DNA of 55,414 nucleotides from UBA7960 sp964348755 (lineage in GTDB: Bacteria > Bacteroidota > Bacteroidia > Bacteroidales > UBA7960): NCBI GenBank assembly GCA_964348755.1, contig CAYGDW010000014.1, positions 1 to 55,414 on the forward strand. Direction: 5' to 3'. Positions 1 through 7,462 of this stretch are shown here, piece by piece; the first letter of the stretch is position 1, and each line of letters starts with the position of its first letter. The notes under the pieces were generated by a model. It saw only the letters and a list, made by a program, of their open reading frames with translations. It made no database searches and was not told the DNA's origin. The position numbers and the translations under genes were made by a program.

Positions 1-38
1 ATCTCATGCATAAAATTCTACCCTTTTTTACTTTATCG

Positions 39-81
39 GACAATAGTGATTCTTTGTAAGCAAAATTATTTCACTATTGTC
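39..81. other. Inverted repeat straddling the S46 peptidase stop codon
   Basis: Perfect 11-bp arms GACAATAGTGA (39-49) and TCACTATTGTC (71-81) enclose 21 bases, with a nested TTTG/CAAA pair inside. One arm lies in the last codons of the S46 gene and the other lies beyond its stop. No T-run follows on the minus strand, so it is not a textbook terminator, but it could stabilise the 3' end of the mRNA. Confidence 0.4.
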
Positions 82-2216
82 ATTTCATCAATAAGGTGCT
101 TTGCACCGGCAAATTTTTCGATAATGAAAAGGATGTATCTGGCATCGACGCTTATGGTGCGTTGGGTTTCCTTTTCAAAGAGAATGTCGCCGCTCATTGC
201 CTCCCAATTGCCATCGAAAGCAAGACCAATCAGATGGCCGTCGCCGTTAATAACGGGGCTTCCTGAGTTGCCTCCGGTAATATCGTTGTTCGAAATAAAG
301 TTTACATACATTACCCCTTCTTCGGCATAGTGGCCAAAGTCTTTATTGAAGTACAGCTGTTTGAGTTTTTGGTCAACCACAAACTCATGGTGGTTTGGGT
401 TTTCTTTTTCCATAACCCCGCTAAGTGTGGTCAAGTGCGCAAAATAAACGGCATCAGCCGGGTGGTAGCCACCCACGGTGCCAAAGGTAAGACGCATTGT
501 AGAGTTTGCATCGGGATAAAACATTCGGTCGGGGCTCATTTGTCGCAGGCCTTTAATGTAGAGCCGTTCGGCGCGTGCAAGGCGGTTGTTGTACTCCTGT
601 AGGCGGGTATTGACTTCCTGGAAGTTTTTATTTACTGAGCTGGCTGCCACAAACAAGGGGTCGTTTATAAGCACTTTGGCGCTGGGTTTGTCCAAAAAAC
701 GGGAAAGTTTTTCGGCTGAGGCGAAAATGCTGTTTTTAAAAACATCGGCAGCATAGCGGTTGAAATCGTTTCGGTAGCGGCGCGCTATGGTCTGGAATAC
801 ATCGGGCAGATTTTGCGCGGGAATGCGGTTAAAGTACTCCTGAAACATGGCAGCCCAGAGCTGTTCTTCTACCTGGGCATTGTAATTGCGGAATACGCGT
901 TCGGTATTGCCCCTGAGGCGCGCAATGAGGTCGGCGGCTTCCTTGGCCTTGCTCTTGTCCTGAAGCAGCTCAGGGAGGCCTGAAAAAGCCCAGGCCAGGC
1001 TAAGGTTGCTGGGGCCTGTGGCCATGGCTTCCATATAAATGAAGTTGTGCGAGTTAAACTGGCGCATGCCATCGTAAATGTCCTGATACTCCTGCATGAG
1101 GTTTCCATATCCGGCTTTGCGGTCGGCATCGGCATTGACCCAGTTCATAAACTGCTTTTCTTTCTCCCGTTTGGTGTCGGCCACACTGTGTTTTACCAAG
1201 GCGCGGCTCATGCCGATAAAGTTTTTCCAGGTGTTTGATATACCCGACTGGCGCGAGGCGTACATAATGCGGTTGGCATCGTTTTGCGCCATTGCAGCTT
1301 CAATTATATCGAGCTTGCGCCGGCGTATTTCGATACGGGGCGGATACATTTTCTCCAGGTTAAACTCAATGCCGTGCGAGGTAAGGTAACGCTGAGTGTT
1401 GCCAGGGTATCCGAGAACCATGGCAAAATCGCCTTCCTTTACGCCTTTGATTGAAATGGGGAGGTAGTGCCTGGGTTTTAGCGGAATATTTTCGGGGCTA
1501 TAGTCGGCCGGTTTCCCATCGGGGCCGCTGTAAACCCTCATAAGTGTAAAGTCGCCGGTATGGCGGGGCCACATCCAGTTGTCGGTGTCGCCGCCAAACT
1601 CGCCAATGCTGGCGGGGGGTGCACCAACCAGGCGAACATCGGTAAAGGTTTCGAACACAAAAAGAAAAAATTCGTTGCCTGCAAACATGGGCCTGAGTGT
1701 GGCGGTGTAGTGGGTGCCTTCAACTGCTTTTTTTTCGAGTTCAGTACTAATGGTGCGGATGGCCATGTTGCGCTGGGCTTCGGTCATATCGTGACGAAGC
1801 ACGGCCTGTACCTGTTGGGTTACATCTTCAACATTGATAAGAAAGCGTGCCACCATGCCCGGATTGGGAAGTTCGTCGGCATGGCTGGCAGCCCAAAAGC
1901 CGTTTCGGAGCAGGTCGTTGCCTACCGAGCTGTGGGCTTGTATGCGACCTTTGGCACAATGGTGATTGGTTAGCATAAGTCCTTTGGGAGAAATCATTTC
2001 GGCAGTGCAGCCCCCAATGCTTACAATGGCATCTTTCAAACTCGACTCATTAAAACTGAAAAGCTGTTCGCGAGTTAGGTTCAGTCCAAGCGACTGCATT
2101 TGTTCATAAAGGGCATCGTTGAGCAGAAATGGCAACCACATACCCTCATCGGCCTTTACAGTGGTGCGGGGCAGCATAACCCAAACCAGCAAGATTACAA
2201 GGAGTTTTTTGAGCAT
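66..2216 (-). CDS. S46 family dipeptidyl-peptidase, DPP7-like
   Basis: Serine exopeptidase of the S46 family (DPP7/DPP11), which removes dipeptides from oligopeptides in the periplasm of asaccharolytic Bacteroidota. The 716 residues match the family length. A signal peptide covers about residues 1-22. The chymotrypsin-like site is visible as the His in TNHHC (about 85), the WPRHTGDF stretch with the catalytic Asp, and Ser651 in GGNSGSPV. Eighteen residues after that Ser there is a Gly (FDGN). At this position DPP7 of Porphyromonas gingivalis has Gly673 and DPP11 has Arg673, so preference for hydrophobic rather than acidic P1 residues is inferred. It lies 53 bp downstream of the guanylyltransferase gene on the same strand, probably as the last gene of that operon. 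Confidence 0.93.
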   Translation of the reverse strand: MLKKLLVILLVWVMLPRTTVKADEGMWLPFLLNDALYEQMQSLGLNLTREQLFSFNESSLKDAIVSIGGCTAEMISPKGLMLTNHHCAKGRIQAHSSVGNDLLRNGFWAASHADELPNPGMVARFLINVEDVTQQVQAVLRHDMTEAQRNMAIRTISTELEKKAVEGTHYTATLRPMFAGNEFFLFVFETFTDVRLVGAPPASIGEFGGDTDNWMWPRHTGDFTLMRVYSGPDGKPADYSPENIPLKPRHYLPISIKGVKEGDFAMVLGYPGNTQRYLTSHGIEFNLEKMYPPRIEIRRRKLDIIEAAMAQNDANRIMYASRQSGISNTWKNFIGMSRALVKHSVADTKREKEKQFMNWVNADADRKAGYGNLMQEYQDIYDGMRQFNSHNFIYMEAMATGPSNLSLAWAFSGLPELLQDKSKAKEAADLIARLRGNTERVFRNYNAQVEEQLWAAMFQEYFNRIPAQNLPDVFQTIARRYRNDFNRYAADVFKNSIFASAEKLSRFLDKPSAKVLINDPLFVAASSVNKNFQEVNTRLQEYNNRLARAERLYIKGLRQMSPDRMFYPDANSTMRLTFGTVGGYHPADAVYFAHLTTLSGVMEKENPNHHEFVVDQKLKQLYFNKDFGHYAEEGVMYVNFISNNDITGGNSGSPVINGDGHLIGLAFDGNWEAMSGDILFEKETQRTISVDARYILFIIEKFAGAKHLIDEMTIVK

Positions 2217-2269
2217 AAATAAGAATTTTTAAAGATTTTGTTAAACTTTTGGTGTGTAATGAATGGTGA

Positions 2270-3370
2270 TTATGTAAAATTTTCGCCTTTTTGAATTCTG
2301 ATATCGTTTACAAACCTGCGCATTTCCTGCTCATTTTCTTTTTGGCAAATAAGCAATGCATTGTCCGATTCGGCAATAATATAATCCTGGAGGCCTTGCA
2401 AAACCACCAGTTTTTCGTCAGGTATATTTACAATACAGTTATTTACATCGTAAAGCAAAACATTTTTGCCCATGACGGCATTTTGGTATTCATCCTTTTG
2501 CCTCACTTCGAACAGCGAGCCCCATGTGCCCAGGTCAGACCACCCGAATTCTGACACAAAAACATAAACATTATCGGCTTTTTCCATTATTGCATAGTCA
2601 ATAGAAATGCTTTTGCACGTTGCAAATGCTGTTTGCATATAGGTTTCTTCCTTGGGTGTGTTATAAATGTGGCTTGCTTCGCGAAATACATAGCTAATTT
2701 CAGGCTGAAATTTTTCGAAAGCATCGATTATAGCCTTTGCCGACCAAATAAATATACCGCTGTTCCAGAGGAAATCACCGCTTTTTACAAAAGATTCGGC
2801 CAGTTCGATATTGGGTTTTTCGGTAAAAGTTTTCACCTTTTTAAGGTTAGGGTTTGCTGGCCAGGGGTTTCCGTTTTTGTACTGAATGTACCCGTAGCCT
2901 GTGTCGGGGCGGCTGGGTGTAATGCCCAGGGTTAATAGCCAATCATGCTCTGAGGCAGCCTGAAGGGCTGATTTAATAACCTGGGCAAACGCGTGTTCTT
3001 TTAAAATAATATGATCAGAAGGCGCAATTACGAGTTTGGCTTCGGGATCGAGGTTGTGAATTTTCCAGGAGGCATAGGCAATGCAGGGGCCGGTATTTTT
3101 GCGGGTTGGCTCGCAAATGATACGGTCGTCGGTAATTCCAGGAATATGCTCTGATACTAAATTTTTAAACCTTTCGTTGGTTATCACATAGATCCGCTCT
3201 TTGGGCAGCACCTCAAGAAAACGCTCATAAGTTTGCCTGATAAGTGATTTTCCGGTTCCAAGGATGTCGATAAATTGTTTGGGACGGGAGGTTCGGCTCA
3301 TGGGCCAGAAGCGCTCACCAATTCCTCCAGCCATGATTACAGCAAAATAATGGTCGGTATTTTGGGTCAT
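2270..3370 (-). CDS. manC: Mannose-1-phosphate guanylyltransferase
   Basis: Makes GDP-mannose from mannose-1-phosphate and GTP for surface polysaccharide and glycoprotein glycans. The 366-residue protein opens with the nucleotidyltransferase signature AGGIGERFWPMSR followed by PKQF. ITEKPN-type (FTEKPN) and WNSGIFIW segments are also present, as in this family. It is about 100 residues shorter than proteobacterial ManC because the C-terminal phosphomannose isomerase domain is absent, which is the usual Bacteroidota form. It follows the SprT-like gene by 23 bp and precedes the S46 gene. The symbol is used for the enzyme activity only. Confidence 0.93.
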   Translation of the reverse strand: MTQNTDHYFAVIMAGGIGERFWPMSRTSRPKQFIDILGTGKSLIRQTYERFLEVLPKERIYVITNERFKNLVSEHIPGITDDRIICEPTRKNTGPCIAYASWKIHNLDPEAKLVIAPSDHIILKEHAFAQVIKSALQAASEHDWLLTLGITPSRPDTGYGYIQYKNGNPWPANPNLKKVKTFTEKPNIELAESFVKSGDFLWNSGIFIWSAKAIIDAFEKFQPEISYVFREASHIYNTPKEETYMQTAFATCKSISIDYAIMEKADNVYVFVSEFGWSDLGTWGSLFEVRQKDEYQNAVMGKNVLLYDVNNCIVNIPDEKLVVLQGLQDYIIAESDNALLICQKENEQEMRRFVNDIRIQKGENFT

Positions 3371-3393
3371 TTTAAATGGTTTTTTTTAATAAC

Positions 3394-4032
3394 TCAGTTT
3401 GTATCGGGCTTGTGCATAGTTACTTCGGCCAATGGGTGAAACAGGTAACTGCGCTTGTTTGATAAACACTGGCATCGAAACCGTTTGCGAAGTTTTTCGG
3501 CTTTTCTGAAAAGCCTCCCGTTTGCAGCCATAAAGATAGCATTTTCGGGCACGTCTTCGAGCAAAACTTTGTCGTGTTGCTCTGTGGCCTGCTCTTTGTC
3601 GAACATAGGCAAGAGGCGCTGCAGTTGGGCATCGGCAAGGCCTGATGCTTTAACCCGAAACGAGTACTCGTAAACTGCCTGATTTATACTTTGATGGAAA
3701 TGCCCTTTGGCAACCGCCTCGCGCAACAAAAACCCAAAAGTTTCTTTCCAGATTTTACTATGTGGCAGGGCTTTTCTCCCAAACTTTTGCCACACCAGAA
3801 GATGAGCCAACTCGTGGTAAAACACCAGCAGAAAAGCATAAACATTGAGGTTGCCATTTACGGTAATTATGGGTGGAGAATCCTTTTGGGCAGGCCGGAA
3901 ATCGCCCAGTTTGCTCAGGCGACCCCGTCGAATTTTAAAATGAATGCCATGCTGCACCATGAGGTTTGCAAGCTCATCGAGGGATTGGAGCGGAACGTAG
4001 CGGGCCAGACTTTCTTTAAACGCCGTTGGCAT
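3394..4032 (-). CDS. SprT-like zinc metalloprotein
   Basis: SprT-like domain protein of about 212 residues. The gluzincin motif HELAH is at about residues 73-77, and a downstream His (PHSKIWKETF, about 90) is the likely third zinc ligand. The family includes SPRTN/Spartan proteases acting on DNA-protein crosslinks, but the role of the short bacterial form is not established. I choose the Met at 4032 because the sequence from there (MPTAFKESL...) matches where family members begin. An earlier in-frame ATG at 4068 is possible, while going back to 4164 gives a non-conserved extension that is really the small lipoprotein gene in another frame. The start overlaps that gene's end by 17 bp, suggesting translational coupling. 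Confidence 0.82.
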   Translation of the reverse strand: MPTAFKESLARYVPLQSLDELANLMVQHGIHFKIRRGRLSKLGDFRPAQKDSPPIITVNGNLNVYAFLLVFYHELAHLLVWQKFGRKALPHSKIWKETFGFLLREAVAKGHFHQSINQAVYEYSFRVKASGLADAQLQRLLPMFDKEQATEQHDKVLLEDVPENAIFMAANGRLFRKAEKLRKRFRCQCLSNKRSYLFHPLAEVTMHKPDTN

Positions 4033-4195
4033 TGCTTGCAGGGGCTTCTTGGGTTGATTTAATTTCATAACCCCAGGTGGGGCAGTTGCAATTGCGCCCC
4101 TTGCGGCCAAATATGCACGAACTGAAAACCAACAGGAAGGCGAGCATGAAAACCAGCAAACCAATTGGTCTTTTTAACAGTTGCCTAAGAGCCAT
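4016..4195 (-). CDS. Small putative lipoprotein (59 aa)
   Basis: Short reading frame found by reading the minus strand upstream of the SprT-like gene. It encodes 59 residues beginning MALRQLLKRPIG, followed by a hydrophobic stretch and a lipobox VFSSC with Cys27. A mature part of only about 33 residues contains CNCPTWGYE. Three features support it: the lipoprotein signal architecture, an exact TATTTTTG promoter element about 25 bp upstream of its ATG, and a 17-bp overlap with the next gene. The Cys-X-Cys-Pro motif could bind a metal or be oxidised, but no function can be assigned. I recall similar tiny lipoproteins beside SprT-like genes in other Bacteroidota, which I cannot verify here. Confidence 0.72.
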   Translation of the reverse strand: MALRQLLKRPIGLLVFMLAFLLVFSSCIFGRKGRNCNCPTWGYEIKSTQEAPASNANGV

Positions 4196-4219
4196 GAAGT
4201 ATCAGAATTAATTTGCGTC

Positions 4220-4227
4220 CAAAAATA
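4220..4227 (-). promoter_or_regulatory. Candidate -7 element TATTTTTG for the lipoprotein/SprT/manC/S46 operon
   Basis: Exact match on the minus strand to the Bacteroidota -7 consensus TAnnTTTG. It lies about 25 bp upstream of the ATG at 4195, giving a short leader. No clear TTTG -33 box is seen at the usual spacing. Confidence 0.5.
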
Positions 4228-4319
4228 CAAAAATTAAAGGCCCGGTATATGGGGCCGGAGGTTTTTATACTTATGAAACGTAAATTATCAGTAATTTAGC
4301 GTGCTCTTAAAATTGGCCA

Positions 4320-5060
4320 ATGAAGTTGTTTTATCATATTGGGCGCTATGGGTTGCTGATTACTCAAATACTTAAAAAACCTGAGAAAGCATCCATTTAC
4401 CGCAAGCAAATTATTATTGAAATGGACAACCTGGGGCTGGAAAGCCTGGGAATAGTGGCCATTATTTCGGTGTTTATGGGAGCAGTTGTTACCATTCAAA
4501 CCGCTTTCAATACCGACCATCCTATGCTTCCAGCCTATGCCATTGGTTTTGCCACCCGTCAGGCCATTATTCTTGAATTTGCCCCAACCATAATAAGCCT
4601 TATACTTGCCGGAAAAATTGGTTCGCGCATAGCTTCCGAAATTGGCACCATGCGGGTAACTGAACAAATTGATGCACTCGAGGTAATGGGTATCAACGCC
4701 TCGGGGTTCCTGATTTTGCCAAAGGTTATTGCCGCCATGATTGTTAACCCATTGCTAATCGTTATAAGTATGTTTCTGGGCATTTTTGGCGGATGGCTGG
4801 TTTCGGCCCTTACCGATGTGATGCCCCTGGGGAACTATGTTTATGGTATTCTTTACGAATTTTCGCAGTTCGATGTTTATTATGCATTGATAAAAACCGT
4901 GGTGTTTGCATTCCTCATTACCACCGTTTCCGGATATTTCGGATTTTACACAAAAGGAGGTGCCCTCGAGGTAGGGCATTCGAGCACTAAGGCAGTGGTA
5001 TTCAGCAGCATTTTCATTATTCTGTTCAACCTGTTGTTAACTCAATTGTTGCTTACATGA
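4320..5060 (+). CDS. MlaE-family ABC transporter permease
   Basis: Inner-membrane permease of the MlaE family (246 aa), which moves phospholipids or other lipids between the inner and outer membranes with an MlaF ATPase and an MCE (MlaD) substrate-binding protein. Visible family features are the segment around residues 40-60 (SLGIVAIISVFMGAVVTIQ), the conserved GSRIASEIGTMRVTEQIDALEVMG loop (given here in parts: IASEIGTM, EQIDALEVMG), and about five hydrophobic helices. The stop codon overlaps the start of the ATPase gene by 4 bp (ATGA), so the two are coupled. No MCE-domain gene follows in the window. Confidence 0.9.
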   Translation: MKLFYHIGRYGLLITQILKKPEKASIYRKQIIIEMDNLGLESLGIVAIISVFMGAVVTIQTAFNTDHPMLPAYAIGFATRQAIILEFAPTIISLILAGKIGSRIASEIGTMRVTEQIDALEVMGINASGFLILPKVIAAMIVNPLLIVISMFLGIFGGWLVSALTDVMPLGNYVYGILYEFSQFDVYYALIKTVVFAFLITTVSGYFGFYTKGGALEVGHSSTKAVVFSSIFIILFNLLLTQLLLT

Positions 5061-5812
5061 TTCAGGTTATCAATGTATCGAAGAGTTTTGATGGAGTGCC
5101 TGTACTCAAAAATGTTTCCACACAATTTGAGAAAGGCAAAACCAATCTGATTATTGGACGCAGCGGTTCGGGCAAGACCGTGCTTATGAAATGCCTGGTG
5201 GGCCTGCTTGCCAACGATAGTGGCAGCATTATTTACGACCTTTTCGACATTAGCGCCATGACCTTCGCCGAAAGGCGCATAATAAGACAGCAGCTTGGAA
5301 TGCTTTTTCAGGGAGGGGCCTTGTTCGACTCAATGACCGTTGAGGAAAACGTGATTTTTCCGTTAAATATGTTCAGCGAGATGCCCCGGGAGGAAAAGCT
5401 TGATCGGGCAAATTTCTGTTTGAAAAGGGTAAACCTCGAAAACGTAAATCACCTCTACCCTGCCGAGATAAGCGGGGGCATGAAAAAAAGGGTGGCCATT
5501 GCCAGGGCCATATCAAACAGCCCAAACTTCCTCTTTTGCGATGAACCAAACTCAGGCCTCGACCCCCTCACAGCCATTGTTATTGACAACCTGATAAGCG
5601 AAATTACCCAGGAGTTTAACATGACAACCGTAATAAACACCCACGACCTGAACTCAGTTATGGAAATAGGCGACAAAGTGGCATTTATAAACCAGGGTGA
5701 GCTATGGTGGGAAGGCTCACGCCATGAAATTTTGCATACCAGCAACAAGGAACTGAATGATTTTGTTTATGCCACAGAGCTTATGCGAACCCTGAAGAAA
5801 ACCAGCGAATGA
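5057..5812 (+). CDS. MlaF-family ABC transporter ATP-binding protein
   Basis: ATPase partner of the MlaE-type permease (251 aa). Walker A is GRSGSGKT (about residues 35-42), the ABC signature is ISGGMKKRVAIARA, Walker B is FLFCDEPNSGLDP, and the switch His lies in INTHDL. The SGGM form of the signature, instead of SGGQ, is typical of MlaF/Mkl-type proteins. It overlaps the permease gene by 4 bp, and gpmI follows after about 50 bp in the same direction. The missing MlaD partner must lie elsewhere if the system is complete. Confidence 0.92.
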   Translation: MIQVINVSKSFDGVPVLKNVSTQFEKGKTNLIIGRSGSGKTVLMKCLVGLLANDSGSIIYDLFDISAMTFAERRIIRQQLGMLFQGGALFDSMTVEENVIFPLNMFSEMPREEKLDRANFCLKRVNLENVNHLYPAEISGGMKKRVAIARAISNSPNFLFCDEPNSGLDPLTAIVIDNLISEITQEFNMTTVINTHDLNSVMEIGDKVAFINQGELWWEGSRHEILHTSNKELNDFVYATELMRTLKKTSE

Positions 5813-5863
5813 GGTTTTTTAAACAACACTTACTTGTTAAAATAATCACTATTAAAAAACACA

Positions 5864-7387
5864 ATGGATACCCGGAAAATACTTTTGATAATTTTGGATG
5901 GCTGGGGCCAGGGCGATGGTAGCCGGGCCGATATTATACATAATGCCGATTTGCCATTTACCCGGCATCTTACCCAAACGGTTCCGCACACACTTATCCG
6001 CACTTCGGGCGAGGATGTGGGCTTGCCTGATGGGCAGATGGGCAACTCGGAGGTTGGGCACCTTAACATTGGTGCAGGAAGGGTGGTTTACCAGGAATTG
6101 GTAAAAATTAGCAAGGCCATTAGGGAGCAAACATTTCATAATGAGCCGGAAATAACCCAGGCTTTTGATTATGCCATTGCCCACAATAAAAAGGTGCATT
6201 TGCTGGGTTTGGTTTCAGATGGGGGCGTACACTCGGCCATGGATCACCTTTTTGGGTTTTGCGATGTGGCAAAGCGAAAAGGCTTTCCCGATCTTTACAT
6301 ACATGCCTTTACCGATGGGCGCGACACTGATCCGCGCAGTGGCCTGAGCTACCTGAACCAGGTTGAGGAGTATCTTAAAAAATCGGCCGGAAAGGTGGCA
6401 TCGGTTTGCGGTCGCTATTACGCCATGGACCGCGACAAACGCTGGGAGCGCGTTAAGCTGGCTTACGATATGCTGATTCATGGTAAGGGAGAATACTTTG
6501 CAAACCCCGCTGAGGCCATTGAAGCCTCGTACAACCACGACATTACCGACGAGTTTATAAAGCCCAAACTTATTGCCGGAACCGATGGGCAGCCCCTTGC
6601 CACCATAGCCGAAGGCGATGTGGTAATTTGTTTCAATTTCCGCACCGACCGCCTGCGCGAGATCACCAAGGTACTTACCCAGGAAGATATGCCCGGGTTT
6701 GGCATGAAAACTTTGCCTCTGCATTACGTTACCATGACCCGTTACGATGAATCATTCAGAAATGTAAAGGTGATTTACGAAAAGGAAGACCTCAAAAACA
6801 CCCTTGGCGAAGTACTGAGCCTGAATGGCAAGAAGCAACTACGCATTGCCGAAACCGAAAAGTACCCACACGTTACCTTTTTCTTTAATGGCGGACGCGA
6901 AGAGAAGTTTGAAGGCGAAGAACGCATTATGGTGCAATCGCCCAAGGTGGCCACCTACGATTTGCAACCGGCCATGAGCGCGCCCCAAGTCAAGGATAAA
7001 GTTGTTGAAGCCATCAAACGAAATGATTTTGATTTTATTTGCCTGAATTTTGCCAATGCCGATATGGTTGGCCATACCGGATTTTACCATGCCATAAAAG
7101 AGGCAGTCGAAACCGTTGACCAGTGTGTAAAGGAAACCGTTGAAGCGGCAAAGGCCAATGGCTATGATGTGATCATTACGGCCGACCATGGCAATGCCGA
7201 CTTTGCCGTTAATCCCGATGGTTCGCCCAATACGGCCCACACAACAAATCCGGTTCCGTGCTGGCTTATAGGGGACCACTACCATCAAATTAAACCCGGC
7301 CGTCTTGCCGACCTTGCCCCCACCATTCTTTATATGTTGGGCCTTGAAATTCCCAATGAAATGGAAGGTGAGGTTCTGGTAAGCTAA
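5864..7387 (+). CDS. gpmI: 2,3-bisphosphoglycerate-independent phosphoglycerate mutase
   Basis: Glycolytic enzyme interconverting 3- and 2-phosphoglycerate, with two Mn2+ ions and a phosphoserine intermediate. The 507 residues match the family. The alkaline-phosphatase fold starts with LLIILDGWGQG (metal-binding Asp). The nucleophile Ser is in GQMGNSEVGHLNIGAGR, and the C-terminal metal ligands are in NFANADMVGHTG and TADHGNAD. Ser-to-metal motifs are intact, so the enzyme should be active. It lies downstream of the Mla-type genes and ends 24 bp before a strong terminator. Confidence 0.96.
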   Translation: MDTRKILLIILDGWGQGDGSRADIIHNADLPFTRHLTQTVPHTLIRTSGEDVGLPDGQMGNSEVGHLNIGAGRVVYQELVKISKAIREQTFHNEPEITQAFDYAIAHNKKVHLLGLVSDGGVHSAMDHLFGFCDVAKRKGFPDLYIHAFTDGRDTDPRSGLSYLNQVEEYLKKSAGKVASVCGRYYAMDRDKRWERVKLAYDMLIHGKGEYFANPAEAIEASYNHDITDEFIKPKLIAGTDGQPLATIAEGDVVICFNFRTDRLREITKVLTQEDMPGFGMKTLPLHYVTMTRYDESFRNVKVIYEKEDLKNTLGEVLSLNGKKQLRIAETEKYPHVTFFFNGGREEKFEGEERIMVQSPKVATYDLQPAMSAPQVKDKVVEAIKRNDFDFICLNFANADMVGHTGFYHAIKEAVETVDQCVKETVEAAKANGYDVIITADHGNADFAVNPDGSPNTAHTTNPVPCWLIGDHYHQIKPGRLADLAPTILYMLGLEIPNEMEGEVLVS

Positions 7388-7410
7388 ATGCCAACAATCT
7401 AAAAAAATAA

Positions 7411-7447
7411 GGGAGGCAGACCACTCGGATCTGCCTCCCAATTTTTT
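7411..7447. terminator. Bidirectional rho-independent terminator between gpmI and the susF-like gene
   Basis: Ten-base perfect stem GGGAGGCAGA (7411-7420) / TCTGCCTCCC (7430-7439) with a 9-base loop. It is followed by ATTTTTTT on the plus strand and preceded by an A-run (7402-7408) that gives a U-run on the minus strand. It sits between convergent genes and can end both transcripts. Confidence 0.92.
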
Positions 7448-7462
7448 TACAAAAATTAATTC

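Noticed and set aside
4069..4164. N-terminal extension of the SprT-like protein (MVCWFSC...)
   Set aside because: It is the out-of-frame reading of the 59-residue lipoprotein gene.
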